A stretch of 64,000 bases of DNA, from the NCBI GenBank assembly GCA_965206365.1, contig CBDBJL010000008.1:1-64000 (forward strand). The letters are read 5' to 3'. Origin of the DNA: CBDBJL01 sp965206365. Its GTDB lineage: Bacteria > Pseudomonadota > Alphaproteobacteria > JABAAW01 > JAHZMA01. The notes under the pieces are model-generated. The model made no database searches. It saw nothing but the letters and a program-made list of their open reading frames with translations, and was not told the origin of the DNA. Of the stretch, positions 56,462 through 64,000 are shown in pieces. The position numbers and the translations under genes were made by a program. Each line of letters opens with the position of its first letter. The stretch's first letter is position 1.

Positions 56462-57301
56462 ATGCCTGAATTGCCTGAAGTTGAAACTGTACGCCATGCT
56501 CTTGAAAGTTTTATCGGCTATGAAACAAAATTAATTAACGGTGAAATCACCCGCCCTAATTTGCGCTTTGCCTTCCCCGAAAATTTTATCGCCCGCATGC
56601 AGCAAACAAAAATTACAAAATTTGATCGCCATGGCAAATATTTACTTCTGCATTTAAGCAATGATTTAATTTGGTTAATCCATTTGGGAATGTCGGGGCA
56701 AATCCGCTTAAACCGCAATATTGCGGATCCTAAAACTCGGCACCATCATGTGAATTTAATCTTTAGCAACAAGAAATATCTTTCCTTCTATGATCCGCGT
56801 CGCTTTGGTTTTATGGATTTATTTCCGACAAATCAGTGGGCACAAAATCGTTTTCTGGCAAAACTTGGCTTCGACCCGATCACAACCCCAAACAATATGG
56901 CGACAGCTTTATTAACAAAAGCACGCGGTTGCCAAACCCACATGAAAGGTTTTTTGCTAAATCAAAGCAATATTGCTGGAATTGGAAATATCTATTGTAG
57001 CGAAACCTTGTGGCTAGCAAAAATCCACCCTGAGCGCCCAGCAAAATCGCTAAGCAAAAAAGAATGGCAAAATGTAAGCCAAGCGATTAATGAAATTCTG
57101 CGAAAAGCCATTAAGGCTGGAGGGTCGAGCTTTTCTGATTTCTCACATCCTGATGGCACTTTAGGCTATTTTCAAAATCAATGGCACGCCTATGGCAAAG
57201 CCGGCGAGGCATGCCAACGTTGCCAAAAATCACCAATCAAACGCATCATACAAAATAACCGTGCCAGTTTTTTTTGCAGTCACTGCACTCCAGAAATATA
57301 A
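56462..57301 (+). CDS. mutM: Formamidopyrimidine-DNA glycosylase
   Basis: Removes 8-oxoguanine and ring-opened purines from DNA. MPELPEVETVRHALE supplies the catalytic Pro2 and Glu3. The beta-hairpin lysine lies in FDRHGKYLLLHL near 57. The helix-two-turn-helix region has NQSNIAGIGNIYCSE near 170. The C-terminal zinc finger has four cysteines (CQRCQKS, later CSHC). Length 279. The gene in alphaproteobacteria often lies near ubiE or rpsT, not here. Confidence 0.95.
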   Translation: MPELPEVETVRHALESFIGYETKLINGEITRPNLRFAFPENFIARMQQTKITKFDRHGKYLLLHLSNDLIWLIHLGMSGQIRLNRNIADPKTRHHHVNLIFSNKKYLSFYDPRRFGFMDLFPTNQWAQNRFLAKLGFDPITTPNNMATALLTKARGCQTHMKGFLLNQSNIAGIGNIYCSETLWLAKIHPERPAKSLSKKEWQNVSQAINEILRKAIKAGGSSFSDFSHPDGTLGYFQNQWHAYGKAGEACQRCQKSPIKRIIQNNRASFFCSHCTPEI

Positions 57302-57337
57302 AATATCGAAATAAGAAAAAATTAACCCGAATAAAAT

Positions 57338-58084
57338 TTAACCGGCTACACGCACCAATTTTCCATTTTGCACATGCAAACCGCATTCTTTCTGGACCTC
57401 ATCTTCCCACCACCAACGACCCGCACGCTCATCTTCATTCGCGGCAATGGCCCGCGTACAAGGCGCGCAACCAATAGAAGCAAAACCTCGATCATGGAGA
57501 ACATTATAAGGAATTTTTTGCGCATGAATATGTGCCCAAACTTCCTCTGATGACCAATCAATCAACGGGTTGAATTTTAGCAATTTACGCTCAACATCCA
57601 CCGCAACAATTGGCATATCGATACGATTTTGTGATTGCGAAGCCCGTAGCCCCGTTATCCAAGCCCGAGCCCCCTGAAGCGCGCGCCCCAGCGGTTCAAT
57701 TTTTCTAATCTCACAACATTCTTTCCGATTTTCAACCGTATCATAAAAAGCATTAACGCCCCGATTCGATGTAAATGCCTCTAAATCAGTATGATTAGGA
57801 TAGTAAAGCTGAATCATATTGCCCGACAATTCTTGCATTTTCGCCAAAAGCTTATAAGTTTCTGGAAATAACCGACCCGTCTCTAAAGTGAAAATTTTGA
57901 TCTCAGCCATTTTCTCAGCCAACAAAACACTGGTAATGATCTGATCCTCTAAACCTAAACTCGTAGAAAAAGCAACCATGCCTTCCACGCGCTCACGAAA
58001 TACAATCATCCGTTCACACAAAGTTAGCGGAACTAATTCCGCTTGTAGATTAGCAACAAATTCTTGTGATAAAATATTGTCCAT
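57338..58084 (-). CDS. cysH: Assimilatory phospho/adenylyl-sulfate reductase CysH
   Basis: Reduces activated sulfate to sulfite. STSLGLEDQIITSVLLAEKM near residue 37 is the nucleotide-binding loop, and ETGRLFPETYKLL follows near 70. A CC pair (KECCEIRKIEPL) near 123 and a CxxC pair (GCAPCTRA) near 206 are the four ligands of a [4Fe-4S] cluster, which points to the APS-reducing bacterial type. The C-terminal ECGLH carries the catalytic cysteine. 248 residues. Divergent to a CysB-like regulator. Confidence 0.93.
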   Translation of the reverse strand: MDNILSQEFVANLQAELVPLTLCERMIVFRERVEGMVAFSTSLGLEDQIITSVLLAEKMAEIKIFTLETGRLFPETYKLLAKMQELSGNMIQLYYPNHTDLEAFTSNRGVNAFYDTVENRKECCEIRKIEPLGRALQGARAWITGLRASQSQNRIDMPIVAVDVERKLLKFNPLIDWSSEEVWAHIHAQKIPYNVLHDRGFASIGCAPCTRAIAANEDERAGRWWWEDEVQKECGLHVQNGKLVRVAG

Positions 58085-58130
58085 AGAAAACCCCCATCCA
58101 TATTTAATTCACTAAATATTAAATTTTCAC

Positions 58131-58295
58131 TTATCCCAAGTTTCCACGCAGTCCACGTTGGTAACCTGTTTCACTATACTTGCTATAAAACGTTATTTTT
58201 TTTTGAAACAACCCACTTTTATCACCCAAAGTAAAAACAGCCACGGCTGATTGCAATGCAATTTGATTTTGGTCAAAATTTTGATATGTATACAT
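58131..58295 (-). CDS. Possible small protein or gene remnant upstream of cysH
   Basis: A 54-residue frame starts MYTYQNFDQNQIALQSAVAV behind GAAGGATCAAGCTA, and ends RGLRGNLG 47 bases before cysH. The N-terminus is faintly like that of the sulfite reductase beta-component of alphaproteobacteria (which begins MY-Y-x-FD), which would fit the neighbourhood. The rest does not support it. It may be a remnant of cysI or a chance frame. The remainder of the cysH-cysB intergenic region (58,085-58,499) is AT-rich and probably holds both promoters and CysB sites. Confidence 0.3.
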   Translation of the reverse strand: MYTYQNFDQNQIALQSAVAVFTLGDKSGLFQKKITFYSKYSETGYQRGLRGNLG

Positions 58296-58499
58296 TAGCT
58301 TGATCCTTCAACAAAAAATAATTTTCTAAACCACAAAAATTCTTAAGAAAGTTCTAAATCCAAAACTTCCTTAACTTGATTATGCCTATTTTTATCTTGC
58401 ATTTGAAGCATAATAAATCTATTAGTATATGCTTAAATTAGATGATTATTACGACAATCACTAACGATACCATAATCTTATTCCAATGATTCTGTAGCC

Positions 58500-59405
58500 A
58501 TGACTTTAGCCCAAATGAAATTATTAAAATTACTCGTCGAAAATGGTGGCAATATCTCGCATGCTGCTGAAAAACTCCATATTGCACAATCAGCACTTAG
58601 TCGCCGTTTACAACAATTAGAAGCAGAGTTATACCAGCAATTGTTCCATCGAAACGGCAAAAGATTAGGTGGTTTAACCAAATTTGGTGTTGAAATTTTG
58701 GAACAAGTAAATCAAATGCTGATCTCTGAAACCAATATTATTAACCTTGCTGCCGATTACCGTGCCAATGATCGTGGTACTTTATCCATTGCCACCACCC
58801 ATGCACAAGCCCGTTATTTTTTGCCCAATCCTTTATTAAAATTTACTCGGCAATATCCCAATGTTCGTATGTTATTTCAACAAGACCGACCCAGCCACCT
58901 GTTAGATATGCTCTATAGCGGCGAGGCTGATTTCGTCATTTGCACTGAACAATTAACCCAAGATCCCCGAATCGATTCGACCCCACTTTATCAATGGAAC
59001 CATATTTTAGCACTACCGGCCAACCATCCCTTGCATCAAGGCAAAATAACCCTAGAGCGTTTAACCGAATATCCCTTATTAACTTATCTCGAAGGCATTA
59101 CCGGACGTACAATATTACAACAAAGCTTTCATGAGGCCGGTGTTGCCTTAAACCCACTATTTTCAGCTTCTGATTCTGATGTTTTAATAGAATATGTTAA
59201 GTCGGGCTTTGGTGTGGGTGTGTTATGTGGAATGGCGCGCGCAGAAATTGAAGAACGTGGGTTGACAACCATTTCAATGCGCGGTAGGCTACCACAATTT
59301 CAAACAAAAACTGGGTGGATGAGAAACCGGAGATTACGCACCTTTGAGAAAATATTACTCAAAGAGCTAATCAGTTATGCGAATCAATTAGACTGGCGTG
59401 AGTAA
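58500..59405 (+). CDS. LysR family regulator, CysB/Cbl-like
   Basis: Transcription regulator, 301 residues. The helix-turn-helix is NISHAAEKLHIAQSALSRRL near residue 20. The effector domain contains the CysB-type stretch TTHAQARYFLPNPLLKFTRQ near 95, where sulfate, thiosulfate or acetylserine binds, and EADFVICTEQL near 140. CysB-like proteins activate sulfur assimilation genes, and divergent cysH supports that role here. Start MTLAQMKLLKLLVENGGN. Intact, two bases from the ogt start. Confidence 0.85.
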   Translation: MTLAQMKLLKLLVENGGNISHAAEKLHIAQSALSRRLQQLEAELYQQLFHRNGKRLGGLTKFGVEILEQVNQMLISETNIINLAADYRANDRGTLSIATTHAQARYFLPNPLLKFTRQYPNVRMLFQQDRPSHLLDMLYSGEADFVICTEQLTQDPRIDSTPLYQWNHILALPANHPLHQGKITLERLTEYPLLTYLEGITGRTILQQSFHEAGVALNPLFSASDSDVLIEYVKSGFGVGVLCGMARAEIEERGLTTISMRGRLPQFQTKTGWMRNRRLRTFEKILLKELISYANQLDWRE

Positions 59406-59407
59406 CT

Positions 59408-60031
59408 ATGTATCATCTTTTAGAACGTGAAAAGTTTTTCCAAGAATCTAACCCAAAAATGATTTATTCCCGAGGCATGTTGCCCGTAGGTAATAAATTT
59501 TATGATGCCTTATTTTTCTTTTATCATGGTTGGCTAGCCGGACTTCAGCTTTACCGCGACGCTCGAAATAACCCGATCAGCGAAACCGTAATTTTAGCAA
59601 ATATGCAAAAAAAATACCCCAATGTAACATTTAACCGAGATATTGCCGCGCAAAAATACATTCAATATATTCGTAGCCAAGCACGAAAAACGAAAAAATC
59701 CAAAATATTTCTCAAAACCTCTCCTACCCTAACCACAAAAACCTGGCAACCTTGGATTTTTGCTGTCGGTACAGAATTTCAAATTGAAATTTGGCGTGAA
59801 TTGCTAAAAATCCCGGTTGGCGAAACCCGTACCTATCAAGACATCGCCAAACAAATCGGCAAGCCTAAACATATGCGTGCCATTGGTGGAGCCAATAATG
59901 CCAATCCTGTGGTTTATTTTATTCCCTGCCATCGCGTTATTAACCACAAGGGAAATATTGGTGGTTATGCTTACGGAATCAACTGTAAACGCGATTTTCT
60001 CAGTGCCGAAGGTGTTGCGATTTCCGCATAA
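59408..60031 (+). CDS. ogt: Methylated-DNA--protein-cysteine methyltransferase
   Basis: Suicide enzyme that removes alkyl groups from O6-methylguanine. The active site IPCHRVINHKGNIGGYAYG is near residue 173, with the helix-turn-helix VGETRTYQDIAKQIGKPKHM near 138 (arginine finger in MRAIGGANNANP). The first 115 residues are a less conserved N-terminal domain. Length 207. It lies two bases after the LysR gene, so they are probably cotranscribed. Gene name ogt is chosen because no AdaA domain is present. Confidence 0.9.
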   Translation: MYHLLEREKFFQESNPKMIYSRGMLPVGNKFYDALFFFYHGWLAGLQLYRDARNNPISETVILANMQKKYPNVTFNRDIAAQKYIQYIRSQARKTKKSKIFLKTSPTLTTKTWQPWIFAVGTEFQIEIWRELLKIPVGETRTYQDIAKQIGKPKHMRAIGGANNANPVVYFIPCHRVINHKGNIGGYAYGINCKRDFLSAEGVAISA

Positions 60032-60104
60032 TCGGAAATTTAGAACCTCTTCATGCGCAGCAATTCTCATTGCAAAAATTAACCTTCGACATAAAACACT
60101 TGCT

Positions 60105-60170
60105 ATTAAGAATAGTTCTTATTATAAGGATAGTTAATATTAAGAATGGTTCTTAATATTAACTATCCTT
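60105..60170 (+). promoter_or_regulatory. Tandem palindromic operators upstream of the iron-transport gene
   Basis: Two copies of a 6-3-6 palindrome, TTAAGAA-TAG-TTCTTAT (106-122 of the 60,000 block) and TTAAGAA-TGG-TTCTTAA, are spaced 34 bases centre to centre. The second is the core of a perfect inverted repeat with 21-base arms (60126-60146 and 60150-60170) and a TGG loop. The arrangement resembles iron-regulator operators such as Irr or Fur-family boxes of alphaproteobacteria, and the next gene is an iron-type binding protein. The downstream end has no T run, so a terminator for ogt is less likely. Confidence 0.6.
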
Positions 60171-60207
60171 GCTTCACTCCGATGATGCTTTATCGAAAGG
60201 ATTCCCT

Positions 60208-61281
60208 ATGTTCCTATCTCTGTTGCGAGCGAAAATGCCGACATATTTTGCTCTCATAAACTTAAAACACCTCTTATTATTCATTGCAATCGCATTTGTT
60301 TTTAATTTCACTGTATTGCCCTTATCTGCAGCCGAAAAAGAAGTGAATGTTTATTCTTATCGACAAAGTTTCTTGCTAGAGCCTATTTTTAAGAAATTTA
60401 CGGCAAAAACAGGCATTACCGTTAATTTGCTTAGCGGATCTAAAGGCCTTGTCGAACGCATTCATGCTGAGGGGAGTAAAAGCCCTACAGATGTTTTATT
60501 CACTACCAATTTTTCTCGTCTGCAAGATGCTGTCGATGCTGATATTACCGCACAACTGCATGATAAAAAAATCGAATCCATGCTCTCACCAAAATTTATT
60601 GACCCTTCCGGTAATTGGTTTGCCTTAACAACACGCGCACGCATTATTTATGCTTCAAAAGAACGCGTTACCAAAGACGAAATTAAAGATTATGCCGACC
60701 TTGCCGATGCCAAATGGCGCGGGAAAATTTGCACTCGAAGTGGAACCCACAGCTATAATCTTGGGCTCTTTGCTTCTTTCATTCATCATTGGGGCAAGGC
60801 TGAAACCGAAAAATGGCTTCAAGCCGTTAAAAAGAATCTTGCGCGTAAACCCCAAGGCAATGATCGTGCTCAGGTAAAAGCGATTAAAGAAGGCTTATGT
60901 GATCTTGCCATTGGCAACAGCTATTATTACGGTTTAATGCTTAATGATGCCAAGCAAAAAAGCTGGGCGAAGACCGTTAATATTATCTTTCCCAATCAAG
61001 AAAAAACCGGTACCCATATGAATATTAGCGGTATGGCACTCATGAAACATGCCCCCAACCGTGAAAACGCCATCGAATTAATGCGCTTTATGCTCAGCGA
61101 AGATATTCAAAAATTCTATGCGGAAGAAAATTTTGAATATCCCGTACATCCTGATGTTGCCACACCCAAAAATATTGCCGCTTGGGGTGAATTTACGGCT
61201 GATAATACCAAATTAATTGATATTTTCAACTTACGAATGCAAGCTTTTGAATTGGTTACCAAAACACGTTTCAATAATTAA
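60208..61281 (+). CDS. Iron(III) ABC transporter periplasmic binding protein
   Basis: The 357-residue protein has a signal peptide (LLLFIAIAFVFNFTVLPLSA) and the FbpA/FutA pattern: EVNVYSYRQSFLLEPIFKKF, GITVNLLSGSKGLVERIHAE and PTDVLFTTNFSRLQDA. It later has GKICTRSGTHSYNLGLFAS, LAIGNSYYYGLML (the two tyrosines that bind ferric iron) and MNISGMALMKHAPNRENAIE. The start MFLSLLRAKMPTYF has AAAGGATTCCCT in front. No permease or ATPase gene follows (dcd is on the other strand), so the rest of the transporter is elsewhere. Palindromic operators upstream suggest iron control. Confidence 0.88.
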   Translation: MFLSLLRAKMPTYFALINLKHLLLFIAIAFVFNFTVLPLSAAEKEVNVYSYRQSFLLEPIFKKFTAKTGITVNLLSGSKGLVERIHAEGSKSPTDVLFTTNFSRLQDAVDADITAQLHDKKIESMLSPKFIDPSGNWFALTTRARIIYASKERVTKDEIKDYADLADAKWRGKICTRSGTHSYNLGLFASFIHHWGKAETEKWLQAVKKNLARKPQGNDRAQVKAIKEGLCDLAIGNSYYYGLMLNDAKQKSWAKTVNIIFPNQEKTGTHMNISGMALMKHAPNRENAIELMRFMLSEDIQKFYAEENFEYPVHPDVATPKNIAAWGEFTADNTKLIDIFNLRMQAFELVTKTRFNN

Positions 61282-61298
61282 AAAATATCTTATTTTCT

Positions 61299-61853
61299 TT
61301 ATAATTTCGGCAAAGTTACCCCTATTTGTCCTTGATACTTGCCCTTGCGATCGGCATAAGAAACCTCGCAAGGGCTTTTTCCTTGTAGAAACAAAAACTG
61401 ACAAGCCCCTTCATTGGCATAAATTCGTGCTGGTAGCGGTGTGGTGTTAGAAAACTCTAAGGTTACATGCCCCTCCCATTCGGGTTCCAAAGGCGTAACA
61501 TTAATAATAATGCCGCAACGGGCATAGGTGGATTTTCCCAAACAAATCACCAACACATCTCGTGGGATCTTAAAATATTCTACTGTGCGTGCTAAAGCAA
61601 AAGAATTAGGAGGAACCACACATACATCTTGCTTGCGCTCAACAAAGGCTTCTGCGTTAAAATTTTTAGGATCCACAACCGCCGAATCAACATTCGTAAA
61701 AATACGAAATTCATCCGCAACTCTGGCATCATAGCCATAAGAGGAAAGCCCATACGAAATGACACCATCGCGTTTTTGATTTTCGACAAAAGGGGTAATT
61801 AGTTCGCGTGTTTGGGCTTGTTGCCTTATCCAAGAATCTGGCAAAATACTCAT
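61299..61853 (-). CDS. dcd: dCTP deaminase
   Basis: Deaminates dCTP to dUTP, the main source of dUMP for thymidylate in many bacteria. [14 protein letters not shown] at the start, [20 protein letters not shown] near 30, [20 protein letters not shown] near 110 with the catalytic glutamate in [20 protein letters not shown], and ACQFLFLQG are typical. 184 residues. The start follows directly the stop of the small basic gene upstream. Confidence 0.95.
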   Translation of the reverse strand: MSILPDSWIRQQAQTRELITPFVENQKRDGVISYGLSSYGYDARVADEFRIFTNVDSAVVDPKNFNAEAFVERKQDVCVVPPNSFALARTVEYFKIPRDVLVICLGKSTYARCGIIINVTPLEPEWEGHVTLEFSNTTPLPARIYANEGACQFLFLQGKSPCEVSYADRKGKYQGQIGVTLPKL

Positions 61854-62153
61854 TTATTGCTCGTCCGGCAAGCTTGCTTTATTGGTATTTCGGGCCCGTT
61901 GTTGCTGTTTACGACGTGAAATATTTTTTTTTAATGCTTGCTGTGCCTGTAAAATACGCATTTTTTTGCCCTTTCCATGATTCGCTGACTTGTTTTGAAG
62001 CAAAACTTGCTCAGAAAGAGGCGATATCGCCTCTTGTTTCAATGTCGGTTTTCCCACCGGCTTTGTTTCAACACACTCGTCTAATATTTCTTGTGGCAAT
62101 ATTTTTGGTGATAAGAATTGATTTTTTTGACACATTACGCTAACTATAGTCAC
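61854..62153 (-). CDS. Small basic hypothetical protein
   Basis: A 99-residue frame (93 from the in-frame MCQKNQFLSPKI at 62135) ends directly before the dcd start, which suggests an operon. The C-terminal half is strongly basic (HGKGKKMRILQAQQALKKNI, SRRKQQQRARNTN), likely to bind nucleic acid. The N-terminal half is proline- and glutamate-containing. No family is recognised. Confidence 0.5.
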   Translation of the reverse strand: MTIVSVMCQKNQFLSPKILPQEILDECVETKPVGKPTLKQEAISPLSEQVLLQNKSANHGKGKKMRILQAQQALKKNISRRKQQQRARNTNKASLPDEQ

Positions 62154-62265
62154 CCTTGATGCGAGAAAGTTTCTTTACAAAATTCAGTAATAACGTAAAG
62201 AATGCCCATTTTCTCAATTTTATTCAATCTATTTTATTCAATTTTCCCAAATTTATTGGCACAAA

Positions 62266-63255
62266 ATGTCACTTTTCTTAAAAATCGGCACCCGTACTTC
62301 ACCTCTTGCCCACAAGCAAACCCAGCTATTCTGTGAAATGCTTCATCGAATAGAACCGAATATGCGTTATCAAATTGTGGATATTATTACCAGTGGCGAC
62401 ACCCACTTAAACGGTCCGCTTTATGATATTGGTGGCAAAGGTTTATTTGTTAAAGAGCTAGACCAAGCTTTGCTGAGTGGCGAGATCGATGTTGCCGTGC
62501 ATTCTGCCAAGGATTTAGAAGCCAATCTTGCCCCTGATATTATGGTAGCTTGCCTTTTGCCCCGTGATGATCGGCGCGACGCCTTGATCAGCTTAACCGC
62601 CTCAACAATTGCTGAATTGCCCCAAGGTGCAAAGATTGGAACCGCATCGGTACGCCGTAGGGCACAATTACTAGCAATGCGCCCTGATCTCAATATTGTA
62701 GCTGTACGCGGCAAAGTTGAAACCAGATTAAAAAAGCTAGAAGAAGGGGATAAGGCCCATGGGCGATTAGATGGCATTATCCTTGCCTGTGCCGGGCTTA
62801 ACCGTTTGGGGATTCCCCGCGGGACCCCCCTTGACCCTATTAAAATGCTACCCGCAGCCGGGCAAGGCATCATCGTTGCAACAATTCATATCCAAAATCA
62901 AAATTTACATCATCTGCTTTTTCCATTTTGTCACCAACCCACTTTAGATGAATTTTTATCCGAACGTGCGTTAATGCGCCGTTTAGATGGTTCATGTCGA
63001 ACTCCCATCGGAGTTTTAACCAATTTTCAATCTCGTAATGGCAATGATAAAAAACGTCAAACCTTGCCAAACAATAAAATTATCGCGCAAATCACTCACC
63101 CCGATGGCAGCGATTATTTACGCCTTGAAAATCATAGCGAGCGTGATCCTGAAACCATGGGGGATCATTTAGGCAAAAACTTTCTTGAAAAACTCCAAGC
63201 TTTGGAAAAAAAAACCGGCTCAAATTTATTAGATGCCACATATTTGCAAAAATAA
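62266..63255 (+). CDS. hemC: Hydroxymethylbilane synthase
   Basis: Polymerises four porphobilinogens to the linear tetrapyrrole for haem (and B12). LKIGTRTSPLAHKQTQLFCE at the start, DIGGKGLFVKELDQALLSGE near 60, AVHSAKDLEANLAPDI near 80, SVRRRAQLLAMRPDL near 130, LPAAGQGIIVATIH near 200 and the cofactor cysteine in RRLDGSCRTPIGVLTNF near 243 are all there. Length 329 with a slightly longer C-terminal domain. Followed by hemD after six bases. Confidence 0.96.
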   Translation: MSLFLKIGTRTSPLAHKQTQLFCEMLHRIEPNMRYQIVDIITSGDTHLNGPLYDIGGKGLFVKELDQALLSGEIDVAVHSAKDLEANLAPDIMVACLLPRDDRRDALISLTASTIAELPQGAKIGTASVRRRAQLLAMRPDLNIVAVRGKVETRLKKLEEGDKAHGRLDGIILACAGLNRLGIPRGTPLDPIKMLPAAGQGIIVATIHIQNQNLHHLLFPFCHQPTLDEFLSERALMRRLDGSCRTPIGVLTNFQSRNGNDKKRQTLPNNKIIAQITHPDGSDYLRLENHSERDPETMGDHLGKNFLEKLQALEKKTGSNLLDATYLQK

Positions 63256-63261
63256 ACCATC

Positions 63262-64000
63262 ATGCTTGCAAACAAACACCCACACAGGAACAAAATTTTA
63301 ATCACCCGCCCTGAACAAGATGCGAAAACCTTAAGCCGAAAATTAAAAGAGCTGGGATATGAGCCGATTCTCCTACCGATGATGAAAATTAACTTCACAA
63401 CCGAAACTCTTAATCTAGAAAATATTGATCGATTAATTTTCACTTCTGCCAATGGTGTGCGCGCATTTGTAAATCAACTCGATAAAAACACTCCTTGGCA
63501 GTTGCCAGTTTACGCTGTAGGTGAAAAGACAGCAGGTACGCTGAAATCTTTTGGATTCAAGCACATCTTCACCGCACAAGGCAATGCCGAAAAATTATAC
63601 CAATTGATCCTCTCTCATGCCCCTAAAACCCAATTTTTATATCATGCAAGGGCAAGCAACCATCCCCATAAACTTGCTGAACGCCTTGAAAAACAAGGGT
63701 TTCAAGTAAGAAAGCAAAATTTATATCATACCGTAGAACGCACAAATTTACCCAAAGATTTTATTGATTTACTGCCACAATTAAAAGCCATCATGTTATT
63801 TTCACCACGTACAGCAAAAGTTTTCTTGCAACTTTTACAAAAAATTGATTGGCATAAACACATTTATGATATAAATTTCGTGTGTTTAAGTGTGCAGGTG
63901 CGTATGCATATCCAAAATGAACTTTTAGGTTTGCCTAAATTTCATACGAGAAGTATCGTGGCGTGCACTTCTAGTGAAGATATGATGTTGAAGGCATTGG
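63262..64000 (+). CDS. hemD: Uroporphyrinogen-III synthase, cut by window edge
   Basis: Closes and inverts the tetrapyrrole made by HemC. The frame from MLANKHPHRNKILITRPEQD is open to the window end (246 codons). ILITRPEQDAKTLSRKLKEL at the start, LIFTSANGVRAFVNQL near 55, VYAVGEKTAGTLKSFGF near 80, LYHARASNHPHKLAERLEKQ near 130 and MLFSPRTAKVFLQLL near 175 follow the weakly conserved HemD pattern. VACTSSEDMMLKAL at the edge is near the expected C-terminus, so little is missing. Probably an operon with hemC. Confidence 0.92.
   Translation, partial: MLANKHPHRNKILITRPEQDAKTLSRKLKELGYEPILLPMMKINFTTETLNLENIDRLIFTSANGVRAFVNQLDKNTPWQLPVYAVGEKTAGTLKSFGFKHIFTAQGNAEKLYQLILSHAPKTQFLYHARASNHPHKLAERLEKQGFQVRKQNLYHTVERTNLPKDFIDLLPQLKAIMLFSPRTAKVFLQLLQKIDWHKHIYDINFVCLSVQVRMHIQNELLGLPKFHTRSIVACTSSEDMMLKAL

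Noticed and set aside
60126..60170. Intrinsic terminator of ogt
   Set aside because: The hairpin is perfect but lacks a T run on the plus strand and contains a duplicated operator-like core, so regulation is the better reading.

Overview
This 64-kb window comes from an AT-rich alphaproteobacterium, probably host-associated. The class points come from gene content: a complete division and cell-wall (dcw) cluster in alphaproteobacterial order with a MurE-MurF fusion, FtsZ ending in a DIPAFLRRQ-type tail, GapR (DUF2312), a class I lysyl-tRNA synthetase and the lipA-ratA pair. Host association is inferred only from the many ankyrin-repeat proteins. I cannot name a genus.

Layout. (1) 1-11,700: a Mu-like prophage on the minus strand, cut by the left window edge. 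It reads, right to left, from a DnaA-domain-IV-like protein and a Mor-like regulator through an M15 endolysin, small Mu genes, terminase, portal, protease, capsid and tail sheath to the tail tube. Most of these genes carry single-base frameshifts and no transposase is visible. (2) 12,000-16,540: an EF-hand membrane protein, a DUF924 protein, HupE behind a cobalamin riboswitch, pgk, tRNA-Ser(GCU) and an outer-membrane beta-barrel protein. (3) 16,541-24,049: an island of gene remnants, a GC-rich palindromic element and three paralogous membrane-anchored ankyrin genes (all frameshifted), with the ankyrin array bracketed by 60-bp direct repeats. (4) 24,050-27,474: an intact oligoendopeptidase F gene translationally coupled to a class I lysK gene that carries five single-base frameshifts. 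(5) 27,496-34,787: SH3 protein, glmM, ribF, dapB, tldD and a secreted ankyrin protein, all intact on the plus strand. (6) 34,881-55,816: ratA, lipA, then ftsZ-ftsA-ftsQ-ddl-murB-murC-murG-ftsW-murD-mraY-murEF-ftsI-ftsL-rsmH on the minus strand. All are intact, and FtsZ is 905 residues because of a repeat-rich linker. (7) 56,105-64,000: gapR, mutM, divergent cysH and cysB-like genes, ogt, an iron ABC substrate-binding protein behind tandem palindromic operators, dcd, a small basic protein, hemC and the start of hemD.

How it fits together. Peptidoglycan precursor synthesis (GlmM, DapB, the Mur enzymes, Ddl, MraY, MurG) and septation (FtsZ/A/Q/W/I/L) are nearly all present and healthy. Iron, cobalt and sulfur acquisition genes lie next to recognisable or likely control elements. 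The most unusual global feature is the uneven damage: single-base indels, mostly +1 in short homopolymers, pile up in the prophage, the ankyrin island and lysK, while about 36 kb to the right shows none. Either these blocks are decaying, or they are multi-copy sequence with consensus errors; reads are needed to decide.
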